DNA of 64,000 nucleotides. Origin: Pseudoponticoccus marisrubri. Lineage in GTDB: Bacteria; Pseudomonadota; Alphaproteobacteria; Rhodobacterales; Rhodobacteraceae. A model generated the notes under the pieces. That model had not been told where the DNA came from, made no database searches, and was given only the letters and a program-made list of their open reading frames with translations. Location of the stretch: NCBI RefSeq assembly GCF_001482405.1, contig NZ_LPXO01000004.1:1-64000 (forward strand), written 5' to 3'. Within the stretch, counting starts at the first letter, position 1. Each line of letters opens with the position of its first letter. A program made the position numbers and the translations under genes. Of this stretch, positions 47,364-56,756 are shown piece by piece.

Positions 47364-48011
47364 TCAGTCGGCGCGGCCCTCGGCCTTCTTTTTCTTGAGT
47401 GCGGCCAGCTTTTCCTTGAGCACGCCCTTGCGGCGGTTCTGGTAGGCGGTGATCAGCGGCAGCGAAACGTAATAGGCGATGATCCCGCAGATGATGCCGG
47501 GGATGATCCCGCCGATCATGTAGGGAAAGAACACCTCGTCATAGAAGATGCGCAGGTCGTTCCAGTTCGCGTCGCGCGCGGTGAAGAGCGCGCGCAGATT
47601 GTCCCAGAGATCCTCGCCCGCCTTGATGAATTTCCGGCCGAGGTTGCCCTTGTGGTCGGGCGGCACGCGGTCCTGCAGGCCCAGCAGCCAGTAGCCGGTC
47701 TTCATCGCGATGACGCCGATCGGCACGTAGGTCAGCGGGTTGCCGAAGAAGGTGGCCAGGATCGCCGCCAGCATGTTGCCGCGCATGATGAAGGCCAGCG
47801 CCGCCGAGATCACGAAATGCAGCCCGTAGAACGGGGTAAAGCTGGTGAAGACGCCGGCAAAGATGCCGCGGGCGATCTTTTCGGGCGGGTCGGGCAGGCG
47901 GTTCAGACGATGGCGCACATAGCGCGCGGCGCGCGCCCATCCGCCTTTCGGCCAGAGCGTCTCCCAGAGGATCTGCCAGACCGGTCGCCTGTCGCGTCGC
48001 TTGAAGACCAC
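47364..48011 (-). CDS. DUF2062 membrane protein
   Basis: A protein of 215 residues with DUF2062 hallmarks: ARGIFAGVFTSFTPFYGLHFVISAALAFIMRGNMLAAILATFFGNPLTY. It has about three membrane segments and a Lys-rich cytoplasmic end (KKKKAEGRAD). The function is not established; some relatives are fused to glycosyltransferases. It follows rsh by 21 nt, a common neighbour in this group. Confidence 0.88.
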   Translation of the reverse strand: MVFKRRDRRPVWQILWETLWPKGGWARAARYVRHRLNRLPDPPEKIARGIFAGVFTSFTPFYGLHFVISAALAFIMRGNMLAAILATFFGNPLTYVPIGVIAMKTGYWLLGLQDRVPPDHKGNLGRKFIKAGEDLWDNLRALFTARDANWNDLRIFYDEVFFPYMIGGIIPGIICGIIAYYVSLPLITAYQNRRKGVLKEKLAALKKKKAEGRAD

Positions 48012-48032
48012 GTCCTGCCTTTCCTCGCGTCG

Positions 48033-50171
48033 TCACTCCGCCGCTGCGGGGGCCGCAGCCAACCCGGGATCGCGCCGCCTCTCGACCGAGGCAAGGTCGC
48101 TCTCGGCTTCGAGTGCCGAGATCACGGAATGCAGATGTTCCGCGTCGCGCAAGTCCACATCCACCAGAAGTCGGTAAAAATCCGGTTTCTTGTCTGCAAA
48201 GGTCATGTCCGAGATATTGGCCTTCCGCTCGCCGATCAACGTGCAAATATGTCCCAGAACCCCGGCATCGTTGGTGATCGTCAGGTCCAGCGTGACCGTG
48301 TAGACCGGCGGATGGGTGCCCGCGGCCCAGTGCAGGTCCATCCAGCGGGCCGGCTGGTCCTCATAATCGGCCAGCGTGGCGCAGTCGATGGCATGCACCG
48401 CCACGCCGCGGCCGCGATGCGCCAGGCCCACGATGCGCTCGCCCGGCAGGGGCTGGCAGCAGGGCGCGCGCTCGAATCCCTGGCCATGTTCCAGCCCGAC
48501 CACGGCGCGCTTGACCTCGACATCGCCGTCCTCCTCGATGGCAAGGTCGGGATAGACCGCCTCGACCACCTCGCGCGCGGTGATCTCGGCGCTGCCCAGC
48601 CGCGCCAGCAGCGTCGAGCGGTCATCCATGCGCAGCGTCGCGGCGGCCTTTTCCAGCACCTTGTCGGTGGCCTTCTTGCCGTGATTCTCGAAGGCGGCGC
48701 GCGCCAGTTCGCGGCCCAGCCGGACGAATCGCTCGCGATTGGCTTCGCGCAGGGCGCGGCGGATCGCGGTCTTGGCCTTGCCAGTGGTGGCGATGTCCAG
48801 CCACGTGGCCTGCGGGGTCTGGCCCTCGGCGGTGATGATCTCGACCGACTGGCCGTTCTTCAGCCGGGTCCAGAGCGGCACGCGGATCCCGTCCACCTTG
48901 GCGCCCACGCAGGCCGAGCCGATCCGCGTATGGATGGCATAGGCATAGTCCAGCGGCGTGGCCCCCTTGGGCAGCTTGACCACGTCGCCCTTGGGGGTGA
49001 AGCAGAACACCTTGTCGGTGTACATCTCCAGCTTGACCGCCTCCATGAAGGCGTCGTGATCTTCCTCGGCGTCGAACTGTTCGGTCAGCGAGGCGATCCA
49101 CTTGGCCGGGTCCACGGCAAAGGGGTTCTCGGCCCGCTCGCCGTCGCGATAGGACCAATGCGCGGCGACGCCGGTTTCGGCGACCTCGTGCATCTGGCGG
49201 GTGCGGATCTGCACCTCGACCCGCTTGCCGTCGCGCCCCGAAACGGTGGTGTGGATCGAGCGGTAGCCGTTCGACTTGGGCTGGCTGATATAGTCCTTGA
49301 AGCGCCCCGGCACCGCGCGCCAGCGCTGGTGAATGGCGCCCAGCGTGGCGTAGCAATCGGCATCCTTCTGGGTGATGATGCGAAAGCCATAGATGTCGGA
49401 CAGCCGCGAGAAGCCGATCTTCTTCTCCTGCATCTTGCGCCAGATCGAGTAGGGCTTCTTGGCGCGGCCGAACACCTCGGCCTCGATCCCGGCCTTCTCC
49501 AGCTCGTGGCGCATGTCGTTGGTGATGCGCTGGATGACGTCGCCGGTTTCCTTCTGCAGTGTGATGAAGCGCCGGATGATCGAGGAGCGCCCTTCGGGAT
49601 TCAGCACCCGGAAGGCGAGGTCTTCCAGCTCCTCCCGCATGGATTGCATCCCCATGCGGCCGGCCAGCGGCGCGAAGATCTCCATCGTCTCGCGCGCCTT
49701 CTGCAACTGCTTTTCCTGTCGCATGGCGCGGATCGTGCGCATGTTGTGCAGCCGGTCGGCCAGCTTGACCAGGATCACGCGGAAATCCTTGGACATGGCC
49801 ATGAAGAGCTTGCGGAAATTCTCGGCCTGCCGCGTCTCGGAGCTGGAGAGCTGCAGGTTGGTCAGCTTGGTGACCCCGTCGACCAGGTCGGCGATCTCAT
49901 GGCCGAAGCGTTCGGCGATCTCGGAATAGGTCGAGCGGGTGTCCTCGATCGTGTCGTGCAGCAGCGCGGTGACGATGGTGGCATCGTCCAGCTGCTGCTC
50001 GGTCAGGATCGCGGCAACAGCCACCGGATGCGTGAAATAGGGCTCGCCCGACTTGCGGACCTGCCCGTCATGCATCTGGCGGCCGTAATCGAAGGCCGAG
50101 CGGATCAGCGCTTCGTTCGTTTTCGGATTGTAGTTCCGGACCAGGACGATGAGGTCATCGGCCGAGATCAT
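48033..50171 (-). CDS. rsh: Bifunctional (p)ppGpp synthetase/hydrolase (Rel/SpoT homologue)
   Basis: A protein of 712 residues in the standard order: HD hydrolase domain (DGQVRKSGEPYFTHPVAVAA, LLHDTIEDTRSTYSE), synthetase domain (RAKKPYSIWRKMQ, DIYGFRIITQK, PKSNGYRSIHTTV), TGS domain (VFCFTPKGDVVKLPKGATP) and C-terminal ACT domain. HD and synthetase motifs are intact, so both making and degrading the alarmone is expected. Single long RSH proteins are the rule in alphaproteobacteria. It lies directly downstream of rpoZ, as is widely conserved. Confidence 0.96.
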   Translation of the reverse strand: MISADDLIVLVRNYNPKTNEALIRSAFDYGRQMHDGQVRKSGEPYFTHPVAVAAILTEQQLDDATIVTALLHDTIEDTRSTYSEIAERFGHEIADLVDGVTKLTNLQLSSSETRQAENFRKLFMAMSKDFRVILVKLADRLHNMRTIRAMRQEKQLQKARETMEIFAPLAGRMGMQSMREELEDLAFRVLNPEGRSSIIRRFITLQKETGDVIQRITNDMRHELEKAGIEAEVFGRAKKPYSIWRKMQEKKIGFSRLSDIYGFRIITQKDADCYATLGAIHQRWRAVPGRFKDYISQPKSNGYRSIHTTVSGRDGKRVEVQIRTRQMHEVAETGVAAHWSYRDGERAENPFAVDPAKWIASLTEQFDAEEDHDAFMEAVKLEMYTDKVFCFTPKGDVVKLPKGATPLDYAYAIHTRIGSACVGAKVDGIRVPLWTRLKNGQSVEIITAEGQTPQATWLDIATTGKAKTAIRRALREANRERFVRLGRELARAAFENHGKKATDKVLEKAAATLRMDDRSTLLARLGSAEITAREVVEAVYPDLAIEEDGDVEVKRAVVGLEHGQGFERAPCCQPLPGERIVGLAHRGRGVAVHAIDCATLADYEDQPARWMDLHWAAGTHPPVYTVTLDLTITNDAGVLGHICTLIGERKANISDMTFADKKPDFYRLLVDVDLRDAEHLHSVISALEAESDLASVERRRDPGLAAAPAAAE

Positions 50172-50202
50172 GGGCGATCATCCTCCGGTCCGGCGTGGCG
50201 GG

Positions 50203-50556
50203 TCACCCCTGGCCCTGCGCCTCCATGAGTGCGCGCAGCAGCTTCTCTTCGGACATGTCGTCTTCCTGAGGCTTGTCCTGCTCGGCACCCATGAGCAGTG
50301 CCATGGCATCGTCCTCGGGCTCGTCCACCTCGATCTGGGTCTGGTTCGACTCGATCAGGCGTTCGCGCAGCTCGTCGGTGGACTGGGTCTCCTCGGCGAT
50401 TTCGCGCAGGGCGACGACCGGGTTCTTGTCATTGTCGCGATCGACCGTGATGGCCGCGCCGGACGAGATCTCGCGCGCCCGGTGAGCGGCGAGCATCACC
50501 AGCTCGAACCGGTTGGGTACCTTGTCAACGCAATCTTCTACCGTCACGCGGGCCAT
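50203..50556 (-). CDS. rpoZ: RNA polymerase omega subunit
   Basis: A protein of 117 residues starting [28 protein letters not shown], the omega signature, with the conserved [16 protein letters not shown]. The C-terminal 55 residues are acidic and Gln/Glu-rich, typical of alphaproteobacterial omega. It stabilises beta' in RNA polymerase. Placed upstream of rsh, mirroring the rpoZ-spoT link seen in many proteobacteria. Confidence 0.96.
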   Translation of the reverse strand: MARVTVEDCVDKVPNRFELVMLAAHRAREISSGAAITVDRDNDKNPVVALREIAEETQSTDELRERLIESNQTQIEVDEPEDDAMALLMGAEQDKPQEDDMSEEKLLRALMEAQGQG

Positions 50557-50619
50557 GTAAACGCTCCACCTATGTCAAGGATGCATTAAGGTGTCAGATG
50601 TAACGGGCATGGCGCGGAT

Positions 50620-51195
50620 TTACAAGGCGATTCCCGGCAGCGGCACGGCAGAGGCCCGCTGCTCGGCGGGCAGGTGCGCCAGCAGGCTCGCGACATCCTG
50701 TCGCAGAAGCGGGTGGACCCAGCCCGGCGCGATGTCGGCCAGCGGCACCAGCACGAAGGCCCGGTCCTGCAGCCGCGGATGCGGCAGTACCAACTGCCCC
50801 GGCGTCGCGCTGCGCTGCGCATCAAGGGGCAGCTCGCGCCATTCAGCCTGCGTCTGCACATCGGGCAGAACCTGCGGCCCGGCGGCCAGCAGGTCGAGAT
50901 CCAGCGTCCGGCTGCCCCAGCGCACCTGCCGCGCCCGCCCCAGCCCGGCCTCGACATCATGCAGGATCTCCAGCAGCCGGGCCGGGGAGCACGCCGCGCC
51001 TACCGCGGCGCAGGCATTCACGTAATCGGGCCCTGCACCTGTAGGGAAACAGGGGGTCCGGAAGAAGCGACTGACGCGGCGTAGCCTTACATCGCGGTTG
51101 CGCAATTCAACCAGAGCGGTAGAGAGGGTCGCGGCGGGGTCGCCCGCCTGCGAACCGAGGTTGGATCCGAGTGCAATCAAGAATTCTTGTACCAT
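50620..51195 (-). CDS. folK: 2-amino-4-hydroxy-6-hydroxymethyldihydropteridine pyrophosphokinase
   Basis: A protein of 191 residues with HPPK features: FLIALGSNLGSQAGDPAATL, VSRFFRTPCFPTGAGPDYVNACA, and RWGSRTLDLDLLAAGP with the paired Asp metal ligands, then LPHPRLQDRAFVLVPLADIAP. It transfers pyrophosphate from ATP to the pterin in folate synthesis. No dihydropteroate synthase gene is next to it. It is divergent from the NYN gene across a 141-nt gap. Confidence 0.95.
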   Translation of the reverse strand: MVQEFLIALGSNLGSQAGDPAATLSTALVELRNRDVRLRRVSRFFRTPCFPTGAGPDYVNACAAVGAACSPARLLEILHDVEAGLGRARQVRWGSRTLDLDLLAAGPQVLPDVQTQAEWRELPLDAQRSATPGQLVLPHPRLQDRAFVLVPLADIAPGWVHPLLRQDVASLLAHLPAEQRASAVPLPGIAL

Positions 51196-51336
51196 AGAGA
51201 GCGATCCGCTATCCTTGAGGATATATTGTGGTTCTTGAACAGGCCGGAAAAACCCTTACCCTCTGCAGACCGGGTCCGCCATTCCACTCACACTCACGGC
51301 GTTTTCGGCGGGCCATTTTTGGCGAAAGGACATTTG

Positions 51337-51909
51337 ATGTTTTACAAGGACGAACGGCTTGCGCTGTTCATCGACGGGTCGAACCTCTACGCCGCCGCGA
51401 AGGCGCTGGGCTTCGACATAGACTACAAGTTGCTCCGGCAAGAATTCGCGCGTCGCGGGAAGATGGTGCGCGCGTTTTATTACACCGCCCTGCTGGAGAA
51501 TGACGAGTACTCGCCGATCCGCCCGCTGGTGGACTGGCTGCATTACAACGGTTTCAGCATGGTGACGAAGCCGGCCAAGGAATATACCGACAGCCAGGGC
51601 CGCCGGAAGGTCAAGGGCAACATGGATATCGAGCTGACGGTCGATGCCATGGAGCTTGCGCCGCGCGTGGACCACATCGTGCTGTTCTCGGGCGATGGCG
51701 ACTTCCGTCCGCTGGTCGAGAGCCTGCAGCGGCAGGGCGTGCGCGTCTCGGTCGTCTCGACCATCCGCTCGCAGCCGCCGATGATCGCCGACGAGCTGCG
51801 CCGCCAGGCCGACAACTTCATCGAGCTGGACGAGCTGCGCGAGGTCATCGGCCGCCCGCCGCGCGAACAGCAGGTGGAGCGCAACTTCGAGGTTGCCAGC
51901 AGCAAGTAA
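51337..51909 (+). CDS. NYN-domain protein (LabA/DUF88-like)
   Basis: A protein of 190 residues with a PIN-like NYN domain: ERLALFIDGSNLYAAAKALG with the first acidic residue, GNMDIELTVDAMELA, and HIVLFSGDGDFRPLVESLQRQGVRVSV. Four conserved Asp residues suggest a metal-dependent ribonuclease, as proposed for the NYN family. The ATG at 51337 has AAAGGA upstream. An in-frame start 150 nt earlier overlaps folK and lacks a good site. It is transcribed toward the yqaA-like gene. Confidence 0.9.
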   Translation: MFYKDERLALFIDGSNLYAAAKALGFDIDYKLLRQEFARRGKMVRAFYYTALLENDEYSPIRPLVDWLHYNGFSMVTKPAKEYTDSQGRRKVKGNMDIELTVDAMELAPRVDHIVLFSGDGDFRPLVESLQRQGVRVSVVSTIRSQPPMIADELRRQADNFIELDELREVIGRPPREQQVERNFEVASSK

Positions 51910-51945
51910 GGGGCAGCGTCCTTATGGGGATGAGGGCAACCTGCC

Positions 51946-52383
51946 ATGTGGGGTGAGGCCGCCGCCTTGGGCGGCCTTTTCCTTGCCGCCTTCGGCGCGG
52001 CCACCTTCCTGCCCTTCCAGTCCGAGATCGTCTTTGCCGCGATGCAGCTGCGCGATGCCTGGCCGATCGTGACGCTGGTGGTCGTGGCCTCGATCGGCAA
52101 CACGCTGGGCTCGGCGGTGAACTACGCGATGGGGCTGGGCGCCGAGCGCTTCAAGCACCGCCGCTGGTTTCCCGCCACCGAGGCGCAGCTGGCCCGCGCG
52201 CAGGCCTGGTACCAGCGCTGGGGCGTCTGGTCGCTGCTGCTGTCCTGGGCGCCGCTGGGCGACGCGATCACGCTGGTGGCCGGCGTCATGCGCACCCCGC
52301 TCTGGCTGTTCCTCGCGCTTGTCGGCTTCGCCAAGACCGTGCGCTACATCATCTTCGCCGCGCTGACGGCGGGGTTTCTCTAG
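51946..52383 (+). CDS. YqaA-family membrane protein (DedA-like)
   Basis: A protein of 145 residues with about four membrane segments and the YqaA features ATFLPFQSEIVFAAM, VASIGNTLGSAVNYAMGLG, and a C-terminal SLLLSWAPLGDAITLVAGVMR. It belongs to the SNARE-associated/DedA superfamily of inner-membrane transporters; its own substrate is unknown. The TAG stop lies in a CTAG that also provides the stop of the convergent cytochrome gene. Confidence 0.87.
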   Translation: MWGEAAALGGLFLAAFGAATFLPFQSEIVFAAMQLRDAWPIVTLVVVASIGNTLGSAVNYAMGLGAERFKHRRWFPATEAQLARAQAWYQRWGVWSLLLSWAPLGDAITLVAGVMRTPLWLFLALVGFAKTVRYIIFAALTAGFL

Positions 52384-52817
52384 TCGCCCAGCACGCGCGC
52401 GTTGATGTTGTTATGTGTCTCGATCACCGTGTCCGGCCAGGTGCTCTTGATATAGGCCAGCACGTTCAGGATCTCGTCCTGTGTCAGCGTGTCGCCATAG
52501 CCGGGCATGTTGGACCGGTAATTGCCGCCGATCAGCGCCTCGGTGCCCAGTGTCACGATCCGGACCAGCAGCGGGTCGGCATGGTGCCATGTGTGCCCTG
52601 TCTCGTCATGGGGCGGTGCGGGAAGATAGCCGTCCGCAGTCCGCTCGCGCCAGTTCGGCTCTCCTTCCAGTTCGGCACCGTGACAGGCCGCGCAATACGT
52701 CTCGTATAGCGCGGCCCCCTCGGCCACGCGCGCCGCATCCTCGTAGGGCAACAGCCCCGCGGCCACAGAAGACCCGGCCAGCATCACAAGGATCGTCGGG
52801 GTTGTCAGTCGTCGCAT
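52380..52817 (-). CDS. Periplasmic c-type cytochrome, single haem
   Basis: A protein of 145 residues with a signal peptide (MRRLTTPTILVMLAGSSVAAG) and one haem-binding motif CAACH at residues 42-46. The likely axial Met lies in the SNMPGYGDTLTQDEILNVLAYIKS segment. It belongs to the small class I cytochrome c family; the redox partner is unknown. ATG 52817 is chosen over a longer frame that lacks a signal peptide. Its stop codon overlaps that of yqaA on the other strand. Confidence 0.9.
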   Translation of the reverse strand: MRRLTTPTILVMLAGSSVAAGLLPYEDAARVAEGAALYETYCAACHGAELEGEPNWRERTADGYLPAPPHDETGHTWHHADPLLVRIVTLGTEALIGGNYRSNMPGYGDTLTQDEILNVLAYIKSTWPDTVIETHNNINARVLGD

Positions 52818-52939
52818 CGCTCTCCTCCTGCCGCGAACCCTTTTGAAGCACCCTCCAGCGCGGGAAGGGCAAGACAATTCCGCGCGGGGCTGGACGGGTC
52901 CTTGCGCAATCATTAGGTCGGACACCAAGGAGACGTGCC

Positions 52940-53887
52940 ATGACTTCAGCCCTGACCCTCTACCTCGCCGCCCCGCGCGGCTTCTGCGCCGGTGTCGACC
53001 GGGCGATCAAGATCGTCGAGATGGCGCTGTCGAAATGGGGGGCGCCGGTCTACGTGCGCCACGAGATCGTGCACAACAAATACGTCGTCGACGACCTGCG
53101 CGCCAAGGGCGCCGTCTTCGTCGAGGAGCTGGAAGACTGCCCCGATGACCGGCCAGTGATCTTTTCCGCCCATGGCGTGCCCAAGGCCGTTCCGGCCGAG
53201 GCCGCCCGGCGCGAGATGATCTACGTGGATGCCACCTGTCCGCTGGTCTCCAAGGTCCATATCGAGGCCGCGCGCCATTCCGAGAACGGGCTGCAGATGA
53301 TCATGATCGGTCACGCCGGCCACCCCGAGACCGTGGGCACCATGGGCCAGCTGCCCGATGGCGAGGTGTTGCTGGTCGAGACGGTCGAGGATGTGGCCCA
53401 TGTCCAGGTCCGCGATCCCGAGCGGCTCGCCTTCGTCACCCAGACCACCCTGTCGGTGGATGACACGGCCGAGATCGTCGCCGCCCTGCAGGCCCGCTTC
53501 CCCTCCATCGTCGGCCCGCACAAGGAAGATATCTGCTACGCCACCACCAACCGGCAGGAAGCGGTCAAGGCCATCGCACCCAGGGCCGATGCGCTACTGG
53601 TCGTAGGCGCGCCCAACTCGTCGAACTCCAAGCGGCTGGTCGAGGTCGCCCGCCGCGCCGGCTGCGACTATGCTCAGCTGGTGCAGCGCGCGGCCGATAT
53701 CGACTGGCGCGCGCTTGAGGGGGTGCACAGCGTCGGCATCACCGCCGGGGCCAGCGCGCCCGAGGTGCTGATCGACGAGGTGGTCGACGCCTTCCGCACC
53801 CGTTTCGACGTGACGGTCGAGACGGTCGAGACCGCAGAAGAGAATGTCGAGTTCAAGGTGCCCCGCGTGCTGAGACAACCGGCCTGA
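52940..53887 (+). CDS. ispH: 4-hydroxy-3-methylbut-2-enyl diphosphate reductase
   Basis: A protein of 315 residues starting [22 protein letters not shown], with the three cluster cysteines in [17 protein letters not shown] and [11 protein letters not shown]. It is the last enzyme of the non-mevalonate isoprenoid pathway, making IPP and DMAPP with a [4Fe-4S] cluster. The ATG follows AAGGAGA. A LysE-type gene follows 20 nt later. Confidence 0.97.
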   Translation: MTSALTLYLAAPRGFCAGVDRAIKIVEMALSKWGAPVYVRHEIVHNKYVVDDLRAKGAVFVEELEDCPDDRPVIFSAHGVPKAVPAEAARREMIYVDATCPLVSKVHIEAARHSENGLQMIMIGHAGHPETVGTMGQLPDGEVLLVETVEDVAHVQVRDPERLAFVTQTTLSVDDTAEIVAALQARFPSIVGPHKEDICYATTNRQEAVKAIAPRADALLVVGAPNSSNSKRLVEVARRAGCDYAQLVQRAADIDWRALEGVHSVGITAGASAPEVLIDEVVDAFRTRFDVTVETVETAEENVEFKVPRVLRQPA

Positions 53888-53907
53888 CGCCCGACGGAGA
53901 CCAAGTC

Positions 53908-54519
53908 ATGACCCTTGCCTTCCTGCTGACCGCCTTCATCGTCTGCCTGGCACCGGGTCTTGGCGTCATCTACACGCTGTCGGTCACGCTGGGCCGCGGC
54001 CTCGGCCCGGGGCTCTGGGCAGTGGCGGGCTGCACGTTGGCCACGGCGGTGCATCTGGGCCTCGCGCTGGCCGGGCTTGCCGCGGTGCTGCATGCCTCGG
54101 CGCTGCTCTTTGCCGCGATCAAATATGCCGGGGTCGCTTACCTGCTCTGGATGGCCTGGGGCACTCTGCAGGGGCAGGGCGCGCTGGACGTCCAAGCCGA
54201 GACGCGCCCCGGGCCGGCATCGCGCATCATCCGGCGCGGCGTGCTGATCAACCTGCTCAACCCCAAGCTGCCCATGTTCTTCATGGCCTTCCTGCCGCAA
54301 TTCATCGCCCAAGGCGACCCGGCCCCCACGGCGCGGCTGATCGAGCTGGGGCTGGCCTTCGTCGCCATGACCGGCGCGGTCTTTGCCGGCTACGCGCTGG
54401 CCGCAGGCTGGCTGCGCGCCCGCGTGGTGGAAAGCCCCCGCGCCATGGCCTGGCTGCGCCGCGCCTTCGCCGCCTCCTTCGCCGGGCTGGGGCTCAAGCT
54501 CGCGGCCGAGCGCGCCTGA
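53908..54519 (+). CDS. LysE-family amino acid exporter (RhtB type)
   Basis: A protein of 203 residues with five to six membrane helices and the LysE/RhtB pattern: FIVCLAPGLGVIYTLSVTLGRG, LLFAAIKYAGVAYLLWMAW, and FRRGVLINLLNPKLPMFFMAFLPQF-like NLLNPKLPMFF. These proteins export amino acids or homoserine lactones; the substrate is open. It is probably co-transcribed with ispH and followed by a dispersed repeat. Confidence 0.88.
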   Translation: MTLAFLLTAFIVCLAPGLGVIYTLSVTLGRGLGPGLWAVAGCTLATAVHLGLALAGLAAVLHASALLFAAIKYAGVAYLLWMAWGTLQGQGALDVQAETRPGPASRIIRRGVLINLLNPKLPMFFMAFLPQFIAQGDPAPTARLIELGLAFVAMTGAVFAGYALAAGWLRARVVESPRAMAWLRRAFAASFAGLGLKLAAERA

Positions 54520-54544
54520 CCGCGGCATCGGGCGATGGCCTTTC

Positions 54545-54595
54545 CTTTCATCTTTCCCTAAATACTCCGGGGAGCGCGAGGGGCCGGCCCCTCGC
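54545..54595. repeat. Dispersed intergenic repeat (copy B)
   Basis: TTTCATCTTTCC-CT-AAATACTCCGGGG, matching copy A (22602-22628) except at two positions. It is followed by a perfect 20-bp palindrome, GCGAGGGGCCGGCCCCTCGC, at 54576-54595. It lies between a LysE-type gene and a DUF3429 gene on the same strand. The conserved leader plus a variable hairpin at both sites suggests a family of 3'-end elements. Confidence 0.75.
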
Positions 54596-54631
54596 TTCCC
54601 GACATCTCCTTCGGCGCAGAGGTTTCGCCCC

Positions 54632-55084
54632 GTGCACCAGATCCCCCGCTCCGCCCTGATCCTCGGCCTGGCCGGTGTGCTGCCCTTCGCCTGGGGCGCG
54701 CTGACGCTCCTCTGGGACGGGCTCGCCCAGTGGGGCCTGCAAACCCTCGGGCCGCGTTTCGTGGGGCCCTATGTGCAGCTCTTCTACGGGGCGGTGATCC
54801 TCTCCTTCATGTCCGGTGTGCTCTGGGGGTTTGCCACGCGGGCCGAGGGCGACCGCGCCGCGCTGGGATACGGGCTGTCGGTGATCCCGGCGCTCTGGGC
54901 CTTCTTCACCACCGGCGGCGGGCCGGACAGCGCGGGGCTCAGCCTGATCGCGGGCTTCGTGGGGCTGCTGGCGCTCGACTGGCAGTTCTGGCGCTGGAGG
55001 CTGGCACCGCGCTGGTGGCTGGCGCTGCGCCTGCTGCTGACCGCGCTGGTGGTGCTCTGCCTCGGCATCGGGGTGCTGATATGA
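54632..55084 (+). CDS. DUF3429 membrane protein
   Basis: A protein of 150 residues with about four to five hydrophobic segments (ALILGLAGVLPFAWGALTLLW, LFYGAVILSFMSGVLWGFATR, WWLALRLLLTALVVLCLGIG). DUF3429 proteins are small membrane proteins of unknown function. The GTG start at 54632 follows AGAGG at 9 nt. Its stop overlaps the methyltransferase start (ATGA). Confidence 0.8.
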   Translation: MHQIPRSALILGLAGVLPFAWGALTLLWDGLAQWGLQTLGPRFVGPYVQLFYGAVILSFMSGVLWGFATRAEGDRAALGYGLSVIPALWAFFTTGGGPDSAGLSLIAGFVGLLALDWQFWRWRLAPRWWLALRLLLTALVVLCLGIGVLI

Positions 55085-55671
55085 GCGATCCCGAAACCAT
55101 CCGCGTCTATGACAGCCGCGCCGGCGAGTATGCAAGGGTCACCGCAAGCGACGGGCCTGACGCTACGCTGCAGGCCTTCATCGCGGCATTGCCGCCGGGC
55201 GGCCGCGTTCTGGATCTCGGCTGCGGGCCCGGGCTTTCGGCGGGTCACATGGCGGCGGCGGGCCTGGAGGTCGAGGCGTGGGACGCCTCGGCCGAGATGG
55301 TGGCGCTGGCCGCCGCCCGGCCCGGCGTCACCGCGCGGCAGGCCGTGTTCGAGGATCTGCAGGCCGAGGCCGCCTATGACGGGGTCTGGGCCAATTTCAG
55401 CCTGCTGCACGCGCCGCGCGCTGCCATGCCGGGGCATCTTGCCGCGATCAAGCGTGCGCTGAAGCCCGCCGGTCTGCTGCATCTCGGCCTCAAGACCGGC
55501 GAGGGCGCGCGGCGCGACGCGCTTGGCCGGCACTACACCTATTACACGCAAGATGCGCTGTTCGACCTGTTGCGGGCCGCGGGGCTGCGTCCGGGCCCGG
55601 CCCGGCACGGGGCCGATACCGGGCTGGACGGGGTCGTGGCGCCCTGGATCACGGTGACCGCCCATGCCTGA
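55081..55671 (+). CDS. Class I SAM-dependent methyltransferase
   Basis: A protein of 196 residues with motif [20 protein letters not shown], motif II region [18 protein letters not shown] and motif IV-like [16 protein letters not shown]. The substrate is not clear; related small methyltransferases act on various metabolites. It overlaps DUF3429 upstream by four bases and rnhA downstream by eight. Confidence 0.88.
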   Translation: MSDPETIRVYDSRAGEYARVTASDGPDATLQAFIAALPPGGRVLDLGCGPGLSAGHMAAAGLEVEAWDASAEMVALAAARPGVTARQAVFEDLQAEAAYDGVWANFSLLHAPRAAMPGHLAAIKRALKPAGLLHLGLKTGEGARRDALGRHYTYYTQDALFDLLRAAGLRPGPARHGADTGLDGVVAPWITVTAHA

Positions 55672-56128
55672 GCTTTTCGCCTATACCGACGGGGCCTGTT
55701 CCGGAAATCCCGGGCCGGGGGGCTGGGGCGTGCTGCTGCGCGCCACCGAGGGCGAGACCATCCTGAAGGAGCGCGAGCTGAATGGCGGCGAGGCGCAGAC
55801 CACCAACAACCGGATGGAGCTCCTGGCCGCGATCAACGCGCTCGAGCAGTTGGCCCGCCCCTCGACCATCACCATCGTCACCGACAGCGCCTATGTGAAG
55901 AACGGCGTCACCGGCTGGATCCATGGCTGGAAGCGCAACGGCTGGAAGACCGCCGCCAAGAAGCCGGTCAAGAATGTCGAGCTCTGGCAGCGGTTGGATG
56001 CGGCGCAGCAGCGCCACGACGTGACCTGGCAATGGGTCAAGGGCCATGCCGGCCACCCCGAGAACGAGCGCGCCGACGAGCTGGCCCGCGCCGGCATGGC
56101 CCCGTTCAAGCCCGCCCGCTCGGGCTGA
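55664..56128 (+). CDS. rnhA: Ribonuclease HI
   Basis: A protein of 154 residues with the RNase HI catalytic set: Asp9 in [14 protein letters not shown], Glu in [12 protein letters not shown], Asp in [10 protein letters not shown], and the Asp in the C-terminal [11 protein letters not shown] with preceding His in KGHAGHPEN. It degrades RNA in RNA-DNA hybrids. It overlaps the methyltransferase gene by eight bases. Confidence 0.97.
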   Translation: MPELFAYTDGACSGNPGPGGWGVLLRATEGETILKERELNGGEAQTTNNRMELLAAINALEQLARPSTITIVTDSAYVKNGVTGWIHGWKRNGWKTAAKKPVKNVELWQRLDAAQQRHDVTWQWVKGHAGHPENERADELARAGMAPFKPARSG

Positions 56129-56132
56129 GACG

Positions 56133-56753
56133 ATGAGCTTCCTCGGCCTGCTCGACCATGCCTCGGTGCTGGTCTTCGCGCTGACCGGGGCGCTGGTGGC
56201 CAGCCGGGCGCAGCTGGACCTGATCGGCTTTGCCTTCTTCGCCAGCCTGACCGGGCTGGGTGGCGGGACCCTGCGCGACGTGCTGCTGGATCGCACGCCG
56301 CTCTGGATCGCGCAGCCGGGCTACTTGGGCGTCGCCTGTGCCGCGGCGCTGCTGGTTTTCTTCACCGCGCATCTGCTGGAAAGCCGCTACCGAGCGCTGC
56401 TCTGGCTGGATGCCGCCGCTTTGGCGGTCGCGGTGGCGGCCGGGGCGGGCATCGCGCTCGAGATGGGCCAGCCGGCGGCGATCGTTGTGGTCATGGGCGT
56501 GGCCACCGGCTGTGCCGGCGGGCTGGCGCGCGACGTGGTGGCCAACGAGGTGCCGCTGATCCTGAAACAGGGCGAGCTCTATGTCAGCTGCGCGGTGGCC
56601 GGGTCGGCCGTGGCGGTGGCGCTGTCGGCTCTGGACCAGTCGCAGCTGGTGTCCGGGCTGGCCTGCGCGGCCAGCACCTTCGCGCTGCGGGCGGGCTCTC
56701 TGGCGCTGGGATGGCGCCTGCCGGTCTACAAGCCGCGCCCGCCGCGCCGCTAG
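56133..56753 (+). CDS. TRIC/UPF0126-type trimeric cation channel
   Basis: A protein of 206 residues with two tandem UPF0126 repeats: FLGLLDHASVLVFALTGALVASRAQLDLIG-like opening, FASLTGLGGGTLRDVLLDR, and VMGVATGCAGGLARDVVANEVP. Six to seven membrane helices. Bacterial members form homotrimeric cation channels like animal TRIC. The ATG at 56133 is close to the rnhA stop. Confidence 0.88.
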   Translation: MSFLGLLDHASVLVFALTGALVASRAQLDLIGFAFFASLTGLGGGTLRDVLLDRTPLWIAQPGYLGVACAAALLVFFTAHLLESRYRALLWLDAAALAVAVAAGAGIALEMGQPAAIVVVMGVATGCAGGLARDVVANEVPLILKQGELYVSCAVAGSAVAVALSALDQSQLVSGLACAASTFALRAGSLALGWRLPVYKPRPPRR

Positions 56754-56756
56754 CCG

